Positions 12,477 to 21,725 of a stretch of DNA of 64,000 bases are shown in pieces. A model generated the notes under the pieces. That model worked only from the letters and a program-made list of their open reading frames with translations, was not told the DNA's origin and ran no database searches. The number at the start of each line of letters is the position of its first letter. The first letter of the stretch is position 1. The stretch comes from Oscillospiraceae bacterium (GTDB taxonomy: Bacteria > Bacillota > Clostridia > Oscillospirales > Acutalibacteraceae), in assembly GCA_009785335.1 (NCBI GenBank), contig WQWM01000003.1, forward strand, positions 1 to 64,000. Reading direction: 5' to 3'. The position numbers and the translations under genes are program-made.

Positions 12477-14177
12477 TTACATCGCCTCCACGGCCTCAAT
12501 GCCCAGAATATCCAGATGCAGCAGCAGCAGGTCACGCGTGAGCTTGCACAGGGCAAGGCGGCTTGCGCGCGTTTGCGCACAGGTTTCGTTCAAAATGTTG
12601 CTGTCGTGGTAGAATTTCGCGAAGGCCACAGCGATGGTATAGGCACTTTCGGCCACGAAGTTGGGCGCTTGCTGCGCGGCGGCGTGGGCGAATTGCTGGC
12701 CGGTGAGCAGCAGGGCAATGGCTAACTCGCGCTCAGCGTCGCCGGCGAGCTGCGCGAATTGCGGGTTTTCTTCGCCTGCTTTGCCCAAGATGGAGTTGAT
12801 GCGTGCTAGGGTGTATAAAATATAGCTGCCCGTTTTGCCCTCGAAGGAGAGGAATTTTTGCAGGTCAAAGATATAATCCTTTGTGCGGTGATTGACTAAA
12901 TCGCCGAATTTCAGCGAAGCCACCGCAATTTTGCGCGCGGTTTCAGGTTTATCTGCATCGGGGATGTAAGTGGAGTCTGCAATTTTTTCCATGGCCTGCG
13001 TGGTCACCAAGCTGATGAGGTCGCGCAGGTTCATCACGCCGCCATCGCGCGTTTTGAAGGGTTTTCCGTCGCTGCCGTTCATGGTGCCAAAGCCCAAAAA
13101 GCGCAGTGCAGTTTCATCTGCAACAATGTTGCTCTTCTGCACCACACGGAATACCTGCTCAAAATGCAAGCCTTGCCGCTTGTCAGTCACATACCAAATC
13201 TCGTGCGGCGCAAATTCTTGCATGCGTTGCTCAATGGTGGCCACGTCAGTGGTGGCATAAATATACGCGCCGTCGCTTTTGATGATGATGCAAGGCGGCA
13301 GGGGAGGGTTGTCATTTTCGTCGGTCACGTGCACCACTTGCGCGCCGTCGTCAAGTTGCAACAGATTTTGCGCATTTAGCTTATCTAGCACCGCGGGAAT
13401 GAACGCGCCGGCATCGCTTTCGCCGTACCATAGGTCAAACGAAACGCCCAAGTCACGGTAGCTTGCAGATAAATCCGCGCGTGAAACTTCTAGGATTTTC
13501 TTCCACACTGCCACCTTTGCAGGCTCGCGTTGTTGCAATGCCACGGTATAATCATGTGCTTTTTTGCTGAATTCGGGATCCATTTTGCTGCGCGCACTGG
13601 CCTGCGGATACACATCACACAGCAACTCGGCGGTGATATCATCGGCGGTCAAGCCCAGTTCTTCCAGCTGAGCAATCACCAAACCAATTTGCAATCCCCA
13701 GTCGCCCAGATGAATGTCACCAACCGTCGTATGCCCCAAAAAGCGCATGAGCCGTTTGAGCGATTCGCCGATAATCGCCGAGCGCAAATGCCCAACATGC
13801 AACGATTTTGCCACATTCGGTCCGCCGTAATCCAGCACAATGGTGCGTGGGTTTTCGGTTGCGGGCACGCCCAAGCGAGCATCATCTGCTGCGCTTGCAA
13901 GATTTTGCAGCAGGAATTCATCTGTCACATTAAGATTGATAAAGCCCGGTGGGGCGACATCAACCATGGAAAATGCGGGGTTCTCTGCAAGTACATCTGC
14001 CACAGCTTTGGCGATTTCCATGGGTGGGCGGCGCAGCTGTTTTGCGCCTTTCATTGCGCCGTCGCACTGAAATTGGCACAGCTGCGGTCGGTTGGATAAA
14101 ATCACACGCCCCAGTGCGGGCTCGAACCCGCATTGCTCGAACGCTGCGGCGGCAAAGGTGCTTAACTTATCTAACAT
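12477..14177 (-). CDS. argS: Arginyl-tRNA synthetase
   Basis: A 566-residue class I synthetase that charges tRNA-Arg. The HIGH signature appears as HVGH (127-130) in GGPNVAKSLHVGHLRSA, and a KMSK-like loop as GKPFKTRDGGVM, an accepted variant in ArgRS. The DALR anticodon-binding domain ends the protein (YTLARINSI onward). The start ATG at 14177 overlaps the stop of the DUF1934 gene and has GAGGAA upstream, meaning tight translational coupling. Confidence 0.96.
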   Translation of the reverse strand: MLDKLSTFAAAAFEQCGFEPALGRVILSNRPQLCQFQCDGAMKGAKQLRRPPMEIAKAVADVLAENPAFSMVDVAPPGFINLNVTDEFLLQNLASAADDARLGVPATENPRTIVLDYGGPNVAKSLHVGHLRSAIIGESLKRLMRFLGHTTVGDIHLGDWGLQIGLVIAQLEELGLTADDITAELLCDVYPQASARSKMDPEFSKKAHDYTVALQQREPAKVAVWKKILEVSRADLSASYRDLGVSFDLWYGESDAGAFIPAVLDKLNAQNLLQLDDGAQVVHVTDENDNPPLPPCIIIKSDGAYIYATTDVATIEQRMQEFAPHEIWYVTDKRQGLHFEQVFRVVQKSNIVADETALRFLGFGTMNGSDGKPFKTRDGGVMNLRDLISLVTTQAMEKIADSTYIPDADKPETARKIAVASLKFGDLVNHRTKDYIFDLQKFLSFEGKTGSYILYTLARINSILGKAGEENPQFAQLAGDAERELAIALLLTGQQFAHAAAQQAPNFVAESAYTIAVAFAKFYHDSNILNETCAQTRASRLALCKLTRDLLLLHLDILGIEAVEAM

Positions 14178-14614
14178 ACTTCGTTCCTCATTGTAGTTAC
14201 ATTAATTTCCATTTGGTTGCTGCTGACCATGTCGGCGGAAAAATCAAGGGTGTAATTGAGCTTAATTTGCCCACCTGCGCGTGACAGATTGGACTGCACT
14301 TGCCGTGCGAACACACCCAATTGCATCACGCCTGCTGGGGTGTTGTAGTAGCATTTGTGGCGCACGCCTTGCTCGAGGGTGAGGTCAAGCGGAAACTCAC
14401 CTTCGCGGGTGAGTGATACCATGCAGTCTTGCACGCGCAACGCCGAGCGGCTACCCTGCAGACCCTCGCTTTGTTCCACATAATTGAGCTGCCAGCCGTC
14501 GTCCAGCTGTTCCAACATGCCGTCGCACAAGATTTCTGAGCTGTATGACTCGCCCTGCACGCGGTGCGAATCGCGGATTTCAATCATTACGGGTGTTTTG
14601 TTTTTTGGGGCCAT
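14171..14614 (-). CDS. DUF1934 (YwiB-like) beta-barrel protein
   Basis: A 147-residue protein with the DUF1934 pattern (MIEIRDSHRVQGE near the start, then alternating short beta strands ending MEINVTTMR). In Bacillus subtilis ywiB also sits just upstream of argS, and the same order here supports the call. Its role in translation is unproven. It overlaps argS by 7 bases. The start at 14614 has only a weak SD, and an internal ATG nine codons downstream is an alternative. Confidence 0.8.
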   Translation of the reverse strand: MAPKNKTPVMIEIRDSHRVQGESYSSEILCDGMLEQLDDGWQLNYVEQSEGLQGSRSALRVQDCMVSLTREGEFPLDLTLEQGVRHKCYYNTPAGVMQLGVFARQVQSNLSRAGGQIKLNYTLDFSADMVSSNQMEINVTTMRNEVC

Positions 14615-14637
14615 GTTTTTTTTGTTTACCGTCTTTC

Positions 14638-15036
14638 TCAGGGATTTGAGGATATAGAATCAAAGGACATAGGCAATAGTTCGCGCAACGTAAATTCAAT
14701 GACTTTTTCGCCTGAAAAATCTGCACAATAGACTTTAATTTCGCCGAATTCGATCAAGGATTGACGACATATTCCGCAGGGAGGAGTTGGTTTATCATCA
14801 CCACAAATTGCAATAGCGACAAACTCAGTTTCACCTGCTGTGATTGCGTTTCCGAGTGCTACGCGTTCTGCGCAGACACCCGCTCCAAACGCAGCATTTT
14901 CAAAATTACATCCAATAAAAATGCGACCGGACTTACTAAGTAGAGCTGCTCCGACCTTAAAACGTGAATAAGGGACATAGGCAAAATTACGCACTTCAAC
15001 AGCAGCGCGTATCAAGTCTTTTTTTTGTTCTATCAT
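14638..15036 (-). CDS. cdd: Cytidine deaminase
   Basis: A 132-residue homotetrameric-type zinc cytidine deaminase of pyrimidine salvage (cytidine to uridine). The catalytic motifs are CAER (Cys zinc ligand and catalytic Glu) and PCGICRQ (two Cys ligands), with VGAALLSKSGRIFIGCNFENAAFG between. Length matches the small class. It overlaps the upstream gene by 4 bases (ATGA). Its base composition is clearly more AT-rich than the flanking synthetase genes, like its upstream partner, which hints at joint acquisition. Confidence 0.95.
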   Translation of the reverse strand: MIEQKKDLIRAAVEVRNFAYVPYSRFKVGAALLSKSGRIFIGCNFENAAFGAGVCAERVALGNAITAGETEFVAIAICGDDKPTPPCGICRQSLIEFGEIKVYCADFSGEKVIEFTLRELLPMSFDSISSNP

Positions 15037-15728
15037 GGGTTATTAGCCTTCCATTCAACAAATTTTTCGATAAGTTTTCTCTCAGATAATTTCGTATTAA
15101 TATTAGTTAGTTTGCGGAATCTTTTGTCAATTTGATACATTTCTACGCGACATAAAGTGCACTTGCAGCTACAATCTCCATTGCAACCGCTGAGATCACA
15201 GCTGCAATGCGATATTATGTCTACAAAAAAACCTGTTGCTTTGGTAGGATCTCCAGGCTTAAGATTGGAAAAGGAATATGTACCATAGCCTTTTGTCGTT
15301 CCAAAGTGCAAAACGTCAACATAACCGAAACCATTTTTATTTAGGTAAAATTTATCGCAGCCGAAATTTCTCTGCGCCAATGAAGAATCTCTAGGATAGT
15401 TAGTCCCTTTGAAGTCGTATTCCCCATTGCCCGTGTATATAATCTCACATATGGCATAGGGATAATCTGGCTTATCTTGTAACACTTCTATCCAGCGCCC
15501 TTCATATTTTGCAAAAGGGGAAAATATTTTTCTTGTCCATCTAAACTCTGTGCTTTTAGTCAGCAAAAATTCGGAAATTAAAGTGATAAACAAAGCAACA
15601 ACAACAGCAATTATAATAGCCAGAAAATAGCTATTCAGGCGTGGTGAAAGAAAGGCAATGATTTGAACAACTGAAAAAGAACCAAACGCAGTAAATAAGA
15701 GTCGAACTGCTTTTTTAATATTTTTCAT
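15033..15728 (-). CDS. Two-TM membrane protein with cysteine-rich segment
   Basis: A 231-residue protein I do not recognise. Residues about 8-55 form two hydrophobic segments, followed by a soluble domain. Near residues 175-195 there is a dense Cys cluster (CSCDLSGCNGDCSCKCTLC) that could bind metal. It is AT-rich relative to its surroundings and coupled to cdd by a 4-base overlap, 18 bases after hisS. A transferred two-gene insert in a synthetase operon is likely. Confidence 0.65.
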   Translation of the reverse strand: MKNIKKAVRLLFTAFGSFSVVQIIAFLSPRLNSYFLAIIIAVVVALFITLISEFLLTKSTEFRWTRKIFSPFAKYEGRWIEVLQDKPDYPYAICEIIYTGNGEYDFKGTNYPRDSSLAQRNFGCDKFYLNKNGFGYVDVLHFGTTKGYGTYSFSNLKPGDPTKATGFFVDIISHCSCDLSGCNGDCSCKCTLCRVEMYQIDKRFRKLTNINTKLSERKLIEKFVEWKANNP

Positions 15729-15746
15729 TATGCGCCTCCATCAAAA

Positions 15747-17057
15747 TCACTCATACATCGCTGTGAGTTCCTCGTGTGCTTGTTGTACCAAAAAGTGTGC
15801 GAATTCCTCAGGCAGGTCGGTGAGCTTGAAGGCGTGTTGCGTGCCAGTTTGCATGTTTTTCAGGCGCACGGCACCGCTTTCCAGCTCGCTGTCGCCCAGC
15901 ACGCAGGTGTAGTTCGCGTCGATTTTGTCGGCATATTTCATCTGTGCTTTCAGGCTGCGGCCAACGATGTCAAACTGTGTGGCAATGCCTTCGGCGCGCA
16001 GTTGTGCAGCCAAATTAAAGGCCGCAGCATGGGCTTGTTCGCCTTGTGTGGCGATGTAAAGCTCGCAGTTTTCGCGCCCGGGCAGGGGAGTAGCCGCCGC
16101 TTGCAGGTGCAGCAAAATGCGCTCAAGACCCAGTGCAAAACCGCAACCCGGCATGCTCGGGCCGCCCAGCAACTCAACCAAGCCGTTATAGCGCCCGCCG
16201 CCGCCCAGCACGAGATTGCTTTGCAGGCCTTCCAGTTCGCTCACGAATTCCACCACAGTGTGGGTGTAATAATCTAGGCCGCGCACCATGCGGGAATTGA
16301 GCGTAAATGGGGTGTCGATGCTCGTTAGCAGATGTTGCACTTGCGCGAAGTGGGTGTCGCAATCGTCGCACAGGTGCTCCAGCGTAGCGGGGGCTTGCGT
16401 GGCAATTTCACCGCACACGGGTGATTTGCAGTCTAAAATGCGCATAGGATTTTTCGCCATGCGATCATGACAGGTGGTGCAAAGCTCGGCGGTGTGTCTG
16501 TCAAAATATTCACGCAGCTTATCCAGATATACCTTGCGGCAGTCGGGGCAGCCGATGCTGTTGAGCTCAATGCGGTAATTCTCTAGGCCAATGGCGGCGA
16601 AGTATTCGGCCACAAGCGAAATCATTTCGGCATCAGCAGCGGGTGTGGGGGCGCCAAAGCATTCCACGCCGAACTGCGAAAATTCACGGTAACGCCCGGC
16701 CTGCGGCTTTTCGTAGCGATAGCAGGTGGTGATGTAGCTGACTTTGCAGGGCAGTGCGCCGCCTAGCAGGCCGTGTTCCAGGCATGCGCGTGCTGCCCCG
16801 GCAGTGCCTTCTGGCCGCAGGGTGATGGAACGCTCGCCTTTGTCGAGGAAGGTGTACATTTCTTTTTGCACCACGTCGGTGGTGTCGCCCACGCCGCGTT
16901 CGAACAGCTCAGTGTGCTCAAACACCGGCGTGCGCAGCTCGTGATAGCCAAAATTGCGCGCAGTTTGCAGCGCAGTTTCTTCCAAATAGCGATATAGATA
17001 TGTTTGCGTGGGCAGCACATCGCGTGTGCCGCGCACGGCTTGGGTGATGAGGGGCAT
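15747..17057 (-). CDS. hisS: Histidyl-tRNA synthetase
   Basis: A 436-residue class II synthetase. Motif 2 includes RPEGT (81-85). The histidine-specific motifs are RGLDYYTHTVVEF and LGGGGRYNGL, and motif 3 is GFALGLERI. The C-terminal anticodon-binding domain ends with the sequence around LKAQMKYADKIDANY. It is the first gene of an operon continuing to argS. A tRNA-His gene lies at 55.8 kb. Confidence 0.97.
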   Translation of the reverse strand: MPLITQAVRGTRDVLPTQTYLYRYLEETALQTARNFGYHELRTPVFEHTELFERGVGDTTDVVQKEMYTFLDKGERSITLRPEGTAGAARACLEHGLLGGALPCKVSYITTCYRYEKPQAGRYREFSQFGVECFGAPTPAADAEMISLVAEYFAAIGLENYRIELNSIGCPDCRKVYLDKLREYFDRHTAELCTTCHDRMAKNPMRILDCKSPVCGEIATQAPATLEHLCDDCDTHFAQVQHLLTSIDTPFTLNSRMVRGLDYYTHTVVEFVSELEGLQSNLVLGGGGRYNGLVELLGGPSMPGCGFALGLERILLHLQAAATPLPGRENCELYIATQGEQAHAAAFNLAAQLRAEGIATQFDIVGRSLKAQMKYADKIDANYTCVLGDSELESGAVRLKNMQTGTQHAFKLTDLPEEFAHFLVQQAHEELTAMYE

Positions 17058-17084
17058 AGTTACTCCGTTCTGCTAAGTTTCGCG

Positions 17085-17197
17085 TTACCAAACGCAAGAC
17101 ACATCATATTTTTGGATATTTTCATCTGCGGTTACAATTGTCATGTTTTCGGTCTTTGCAGTGGCAATAATCCGTGAGTATCAAGCAAATATTTCAT
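17085..17197 (-). pseudogene. Collapsed PIN-domain (VapC-like) toxin remnant
   Basis: The minus strand from ATG 17197, overlapping the antitoxin by 17 bases, reads MKYLLDTH, the conserved PIN toxin N-terminus with its first Asp. It then jumps by an internal deletion and frame change into RIIATAKTENMTIVTAD and NIQKYDVSCVW, followed by a stop at 17085: the conserved PIN C-terminus. About 80-100 codons between the two parts are missing, so no active nuclease can be made. Confidence 0.8.
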
Positions 17198-17399
17198 TAA
17201 AATCTTCCAATGGCGCATCAAAATCACTATCCAGCCGCATTTTTCCTTTCATGCAGCCGCGCTTAAAGGGCAAGTTGACTTTAGTTTGTTGATCAATTGG
17301 TTCTAAAAAAGTAATCACAACTTCATATTTTCCATGCACAGAAATTGGTTGCTTGGGTTTAAAATTAACGCCGTCATATATGGCTTTTATTGCATACAT
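17181..17399 (-). CDS. Antitoxin of a PIN-toxin pair
   Basis: A 72-residue protein starting MYAIKAIYDGVNFKPKQPI and ending in GCMKGKM...DFDAPLEDFNEIF, a pattern typical of small antitoxins paired with PIN toxins: the C-terminal tail is the toxin-binding part. The start ATG 17399 has GGGAGG 9 bases upstream. It lies 20 bases after mgsA. Its partner toxin gene directly downstream is reduced to a remnant, so this antitoxin is orphaned. Confidence 0.7.
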   Translation of the reverse strand: MYAIKAIYDGVNFKPKQPISVHGKYEVVITFLEPIDQQTKVNLPFKRGCMKGKMRLDSDFDAPLEDFNEIFA

Positions 17400-17419
17400 G
17401 GCTATTTCCCTCCCAAAAA

Positions 17420-17833
17420 TCAAAACTCAATTTTTTTGCGGTTAGCCTTTTGCATTTCGCGCCAGTCAAGGTCACCGCGCTCGAGGGCATGAATGAGTGC
17501 CTCGGCGGTGGCGATGTTGGTGGCCACGGGGATGTTGTGTACATCACACAGGCGCAGCAGGTTGTTTTCCTCAGTGCTGTCGTAATCACCCAGGCCGTTG
17601 CGAAACAGCATCACTAGGTCAATTTCATCGCACGAAACCATGCTTTCCACTTGCTCCACGCCACCGGTGCCGGGATACAACAAATGTACCTCCAGACCAG
17701 CAGCTTCTTGAATCATGCGCCCAGTGGAGCCGGTGGCAAACAGCGTGTGCTTGCCAAACACCCCCGCATAGGCAATGCAGAAATGGCTGATGAGTTCCTT
17801 CTTTGTGTCGGATGCAATCAGGGCAATGTTCAT
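17420..17833 (-). CDS. mgsA: Methylglyoxal synthase
   Basis: A 137-residue enzyme converting dihydroxyacetone phosphate to methylglyoxal and phosphate, a bypass of lower glycolysis. It carries the family start NIALIASDTKK (catalytic-site Asp), the phosphate site ATGSTG and the PGTGGVEQV loop. The start ATG 17833 has AAAGGATC upstream, which belongs to a family D repeat unit (hairpin 17849-17872). Length is close to the usual 130-155 residues. Confidence 0.92.
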   Translation of the reverse strand: MNIALIASDTKKELISHFCIAYAGVFGKHTLFATGSTGRMIQEAAGLEVHLLYPGTGGVEQVESMVSCDEIDLVMLFRNGLGDYDSTEENNLLRLCDVHNIPVATNIATAEALIHALERGDLDWREMQKANRKKIEF

Positions 17834-17848
17834 GTGAGATCCTTTCTT

Positions 17849-17967
17849 GTTCTTTTTTTGCAAAAAAAGAACCAAAAAAACCTAGTCGCTTCGCGATGGA
17901 TTTTTTATGAGATTACAATCAATTAAGGGCAGTTTTTTTGCGCTACTTTTTTTCCAAAAAAAGTAGC
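17849..17967. repeat. Two family D hairpins between gyrA and mgsA
   Basis: GTTC-T7-GC-A7-GAAC at 17849-17872 lies immediately upstream of the AAAGGA used by mgsA (minus strand). GCTAC-T7-CC-A7-GTAGC at 17942-17967 lies just beyond the gyrA stop and may terminate it. Between them is CTAGTCGCTTCGCG. The different end pairs keep the stems intact. Confidence 0.8.
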
Positions 17968-17989
17968 AAAACTTCGCGTTCGCAACTTG

Positions 17990-20464
17990 CTATTCTTCAG
18001 CGGGTTCATCTTCGATGGCGGCAGGCACTTGTGCCATGGTGACCACGTGTTCGTCTTCGGCGGTTTTCATCACGCGCACGCCTTTGGCTGGGCGATTGCT
18101 TTGGCTGATTTGCCCTGCCGGAATGCGGATGATGATGCCATCGCTGGCGATGAGGATGAGGTCTTCTTCTTCGCTCACAGCGGCCACGGCAGCCACTTTG
18201 CCAAACTTGCCGCAGTGGTAGTTAATCAGCCCTTTGCCGCCGCGCGATTGCAGGCGGTAGTTATCGGGCATGCTGCGGCGACCAAAGCCGGTTTCCGTCA
18301 CGGTGAGGATAGTTTTTTCGGGATTGATGACGTCCATGCCCACAACAGTGTCGCCTTCGCGTCCCAGTGTAATGGCTTTTACGCCGCGAGCAGTGCGCCC
18401 AAGCGGGCGTGCATCCGTCTCGTTGAATCGAATGGCCATGCCCTCACGCGTGGCGATGAGCAGTTGTTGTTGCCCGTTTGTTTTGCGCACCCAAGCCAGT
18501 TCGTCTTCGTCTTCAAGATGCAGGGCGATTACGCCATTTTTGCGCACGTTGCGGAATTCGCTGAGCGCAATGCGTTTGATGATGCCCCGCCGCGTGACCA
18601 TGCACAGGTAGTGCTCGCCGCGCTCGGCTTCGGCTTCATCTTTGCTCACTTGAATGAGCGCAGAAACTTGTTCGTCCGGGCCAACCGGCAGGATGTTAAC
18701 GATGTTCATGCCGCGTGCATTGCGTGCACCTTCAGGAATTTCATAGCCCTTGAGGCGATATACGCGGCCTTTTGTTGTAAAAATCATCACGTAGTCGTGC
18801 GTGCTGCAGGTGAACATCGTCTGCACCACGTCCTCCTCGCGGCGAGTGAGGCCTTTGATGCCGCGGCCGCCGCGCTTTTGCGACTGATAAACGTCAATGG
18901 GCTGGCGTTTGATATAGCCCAAATTGGTCATGGTATATACGCAATCTTCCACGGGAATGAGGTCTTCGATGTCCATGTCGCCAGAAACGGCCACGATTTC
19001 ACTGCGGCGTGGGTCGGCAAATTTGTCACGGATTTTCGTCAATTCCTCTTTCAGCAACGCCATCATGCGAGTGGGGCTGGCGAGGAGGTCTTCCAGGTCA
19101 GCAATCAGTAGTTTCAGCTGCGCCATTTCTTCTTCCAGCTTGCTGCGCTCAAGGCCTGTGAGCTGCCCCAGCCGCATTTGCACAATGGCTGTGGCTTGAA
19201 TATCATCAAAGCCAAAGCGTTCCATCAGGCGTTCTTTGCTTTCGGGGATGGACTTGCTGGAGCGGATGATTGAAATGACTTCATCAATGTTATCTTGTGC
19301 CACCAGCAGTGCTTCAAGGATATGCGCCCGTTCGCGGGCTTTGCGCAGGTCGAACTCGGTGCGGCGGGTGAGTACTTCAACTTGGAAGTCGATGTAATGC
19401 CGCAGCACTTGCTTGAGATTGAGCAGCTTGGGTTCGCCGTTGACCAGCGCCAGCATGTTCACGCCAAAGCTGCTTTGCATGGCAGTGAATTGATACAGCT
19501 GATTGAGCACCACTTGCGGGTTGGCGTCACGCTTCAAGTATATAACGAGATCCATGCCGCCGCGCGACGAAAAGTCATCGGTGCCGGCAACGCCTTCGAT
19601 TTTTTTCTCGTTGGCCAGTTCTTTGATGTGTTTTTCCAGCCGTGCTTTGTTCACTTGATAGGGCAGCTCGCTCACGTGGATTTGATAACGGCCCTTTTTC
19701 TCGCGAATTTCTGCCTTGGCCCTGACTACGACTTTGCCACGCCCGGTAGCATATGCTGCGCGTATGCCCGAGCGCCCCATGATGGTGCCTGCGGTGGGGA
19801 AGTCTGGCCCTTGCACGTGTTCCATCAGGTCTTCGAGGGTGCAATCGGGGTCGTCAATCATGCAAAAAATGCCGTCGATGACCTCACCCAAGTTGTGCGG
19901 CGGAATATTCGTGGCCATGCCCACAGCAATGCCGGTGGAACCATTCACCAGCAGGTTGGGAAAGCGCGATGGCAGCACGGTGGGTTCTTTCAGGCGGTCG
20001 TCGTAGTTGGGCACGAAGTCCACGGTGTCTTTTTCAATGTTGGTGAGCATTTCGGTGGCAAGTTTGGCCAGGCGGCTTTCGGTGTAACGATAAGCCGCGG
20101 GCGGGTCGCCGTCTACCGAGCCAAAGTTGCCGTGGCCGTCCACCAGCATATAGCGCATGCTGAAGTCTTGCGCAAGACGCACCATGGCGTCATACACAGA
20201 TTGGTCGCCGTGCGGGTGATAACTACCCAGCACAGCACCCACGGTGTCGGCACATTTGCGATAGGCTTTGTCGGGCATCAGGCCGTTGCGGTGCATGGTG
20301 AACAGAATGCGCCGATGCACGGGTTTAAGCCCATCGCGCACGTCCGGCAGGGCACGCGCGGTGATGACCGACATGGAATAATCCAGGAAACTCTTGCGCA
20401 TTTCCTTGGCAATTTCCACGTTTACTATTTTTTGTTGATCTAGGGTGGTTTCGTCAAAGCCCAT
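17990..20464 (-). CDS. gyrA: DNA gyrase subunit A
   Basis: An 824-residue type IIA topoisomerase subunit that breaks and rejoins DNA. Catalytic-domain landmarks are [19 protein letters not shown] and [19 protein letters not shown] around residues 81-99, and the GyrA box appears as QKRGGRG with C-terminal beta-pinwheel repeats (VVGMDV, LITTREG-like). At the position of E. coli S83 the residue is Gln88, while D87 is conserved as Asp92. It starts 6 bases after an Uma2 gene and is the last gene of the gyrase operon. Confidence 0.96.
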   Translation of the reverse strand: MGFDETTLDQQKIVNVEIAKEMRKSFLDYSMSVITARALPDVRDGLKPVHRRILFTMHRNGLMPDKAYRKCADTVGAVLGSYHPHGDQSVYDAMVRLAQDFSMRYMLVDGHGNFGSVDGDPPAAYRYTESRLAKLATEMLTNIEKDTVDFVPNYDDRLKEPTVLPSRFPNLLVNGSTGIAVGMATNIPPHNLGEVIDGIFCMIDDPDCTLEDLMEHVQGPDFPTAGTIMGRSGIRAAYATGRGKVVVRAKAEIREKKGRYQIHVSELPYQVNKARLEKHIKELANEKKIEGVAGTDDFSSRGGMDLVIYLKRDANPQVVLNQLYQFTAMQSSFGVNMLALVNGEPKLLNLKQVLRHYIDFQVEVLTRRTEFDLRKARERAHILEALLVAQDNIDEVISIIRSSKSIPESKERLMERFGFDDIQATAIVQMRLGQLTGLERSKLEEEMAQLKLLIADLEDLLASPTRMMALLKEELTKIRDKFADPRRSEIVAVSGDMDIEDLIPVEDCVYTMTNLGYIKRQPIDVYQSQKRGGRGIKGLTRREEDVVQTMFTCSTHDYVMIFTTKGRVYRLKGYEIPEGARNARGMNIVNILPVGPDEQVSALIQVSKDEAEAERGEHYLCMVTRRGIIKRIALSEFRNVRKNGVIALHLEDEDELAWVRKTNGQQQLLIATREGMAIRFNETDARPLGRTARGVKAITLGREGDTVVGMDVINPEKTILTVTETGFGRRSMPDNYRLQSRGGKGLINYHCGKFGKVAAVAAVSEEEDLILIASDGIIIRIPAGQISQSNRPAKGVRVMKTAEDEHVVTMAQVPAAIEDEPAEE

Positions 20465-20470
20465 GATAAT

Positions 20471-21049
20471 TTATCCTTCTGTTGTTGGGAAGATATCGCT
20501 CAGTGCGATTTCAAGGCCGGGGAGAACCTCGCAGGACAAGGTGTGATTGATTTCGTAGGCAAAAACGTTGTGTCCTTGCGCAGTAATGATATATACCTGT
20601 ATCACCAGATTTTTTGGGTCAACAATCCAGTATTCACGCACACCGGCTTTGATATAAAGATTGAGTTTTTTGTAGCGATCGTGACTTTCATTGCCCGGAG
20701 AAAGAATTTCGATGACTAAATCTGGTGCGCCGTTTATTCGTTGCCCATCACGCTTGCTTTTGTCACAAACAACAAACAAATCAGGCTGCACCAGACCTTG
20801 TTCGCGCTTGTTTGTTTTGTGCGGGAACAAGCGGACATCAAATGGTGCAGTGAACAGTTTGCATGGCTTGCCAAGCAGGAAATGCGATAGTGTTTGAGAA
20901 AGCGCCATGCTGATGTCGTGGTGTTCCTCGTTGGGAGCCGCCATGAGATAAGGTTGGCCATCAATTAGTTCCCAGCGTTGTCCGTCATCCCAGCTTAGAT
21001 AATCTTCGAATGTGTAAAAATCTTTGTTGCGAGCCAAGTTATCTTGCAC
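20471..21049 (-). CDS. Uma2 (DUF820) family PD-(D/E)XK protein, copy A
   Basis: A 192-residue restriction-endonuclease-fold protein. Typical Uma2 landmarks are TFEDYLSWDDGQRWELIDG, PDLVIEILSPGN (acidic catalytic strand) and [10 protein letters not shown]. Function of the family is unclear. It is tandem with copy B: the first about 40 and last about 17 residues are nearly identical, while the centre has diverged. SD-like AGGGA sits upstream of the MQDNLAR start. Confidence 0.8.
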   Translation of the reverse strand: MQDNLARNKDFYTFEDYLSWDDGQRWELIDGQPYLMAAPNEEHHDISMALSQTLSHFLLGKPCKLFTAPFDVRLFPHKTNKREQGLVQPDLFVVCDKSKRDGQRINGAPDLVIEILSPGNESHDRYKKLNLYIKAGVREYWIVDPKNLVIQVYIITAQGHNVFAYEINHTLSCEVLPGLEIALSDIFPTTEG

Positions 21050-21068
21050 AACTATCCCTCCAAAACAT

Positions 21069-21147
21069 CTAGGGTGGTTTCGTCAAAGCCCATGGTAATT
21101 TATCCTTCTGTTGTTGGGAAGATATCGCTCAGTGCGATTTCAAGGCC
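21069..21147. repeat. Tandem-duplication scar carrying a fossil gyrA 5' end
   Basis: The sequence beginning AGGGTGGTTTCGTCAAAGCC, which encodes the first codons of gyrA at 20441-20460, recurs here at exactly 629 bases distance in front of copy B, and again in shorter form at 21698-21715 (another 629 bases). The unit [gyrA start + Uma2 gene] was therefore tandemly duplicated at 629-bp periodicity. Confidence 0.85.
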
Positions 21148-21678
21148 AGGGAATATTTTGCTGGTGAGCATATCGTCGAATCTGAAGACAGTGGGTTCGT
21201 CATGCTCTTCTTGCAACATGCAGCGATGCACGATTTTATTGTCTGGGTCAACAATCCAATATTCACGCACACCGGCTTTTTTGTATCGATTTAGTTTGAC
21301 GATGCAATCAAAGCTGCTAGTGGATATCGAAAGAATCTCAACGACCAAGGTGGGCGCGCCATTGCAGCCATGTTCATCAAGCTGGCTTGGGTCGCACACC
21401 ACGGTTAAATCTGGTTGAAAAACGGCTTCTTTTTCGTGCCACTTTTTATCGAGAAAGAGTCTTACGCCAAATGGCGCGGCGAATACCTCGCATGTTTTGC
21501 CTGCAAAATAGCTAAACATACGGTGGTGCAAAATGCCGCTAATACGTTGATGCTCGGGGCTAGGAGCCGCCATTGCATAGGCTTGCCCGTCCACTAGCTC
21601 CCAGCGTTGTCCGTCATCCCAGCTTAGATAATCTTCAAAAGTGTGATATTTTTTTTTACGTGCTAGATTATCTTGCAT
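21100..21678 (-). CDS. Uma2 (DUF820) family PD-(D/E)XK protein, copy B
   Basis: A 192-residue tandem paralogue of copy A. It shares the ends (MQDNLARKK..., LSWDDGQRWELVDGQ and GLEIALSDIFPTTEG) but has a different centre (PTLVVEILSIS, EYWIVDPDNKIVH). The stop is followed by the 3' edge of the duplicated gyrA start. Conserved ends with a diverged core suggest old duplication with homogenisation at the edges. Confidence 0.8.
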   Translation of the reverse strand: MQDNLARKKKYHTFEDYLSWDDGQRWELVDGQAYAMAAPSPEHQRISGILHHRMFSYFAGKTCEVFAAPFGVRLFLDKKWHEKEAVFQPDLTVVCDPSQLDEHGCNGAPTLVVEILSISTSSFDCIVKLNRYKKAGVREYWIVDPDNKIVHRCMLQEEHDEPTVFRFDDMLTSKIFPGLEIALSDIFPTTEG

Positions 21679-21725
21679 AACTATCCCTCCAAAACATCTA
21701 GGGTGGTTTCGTCCAATGCTTAGTT

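Noticed and set aside
17987-19111. Long plus-strand frame opposite gyrA
   Set aside because: His- and Ala-rich shadow of a well-supported gyrA; similar shadows lie opposite gyrB (22699-24585).
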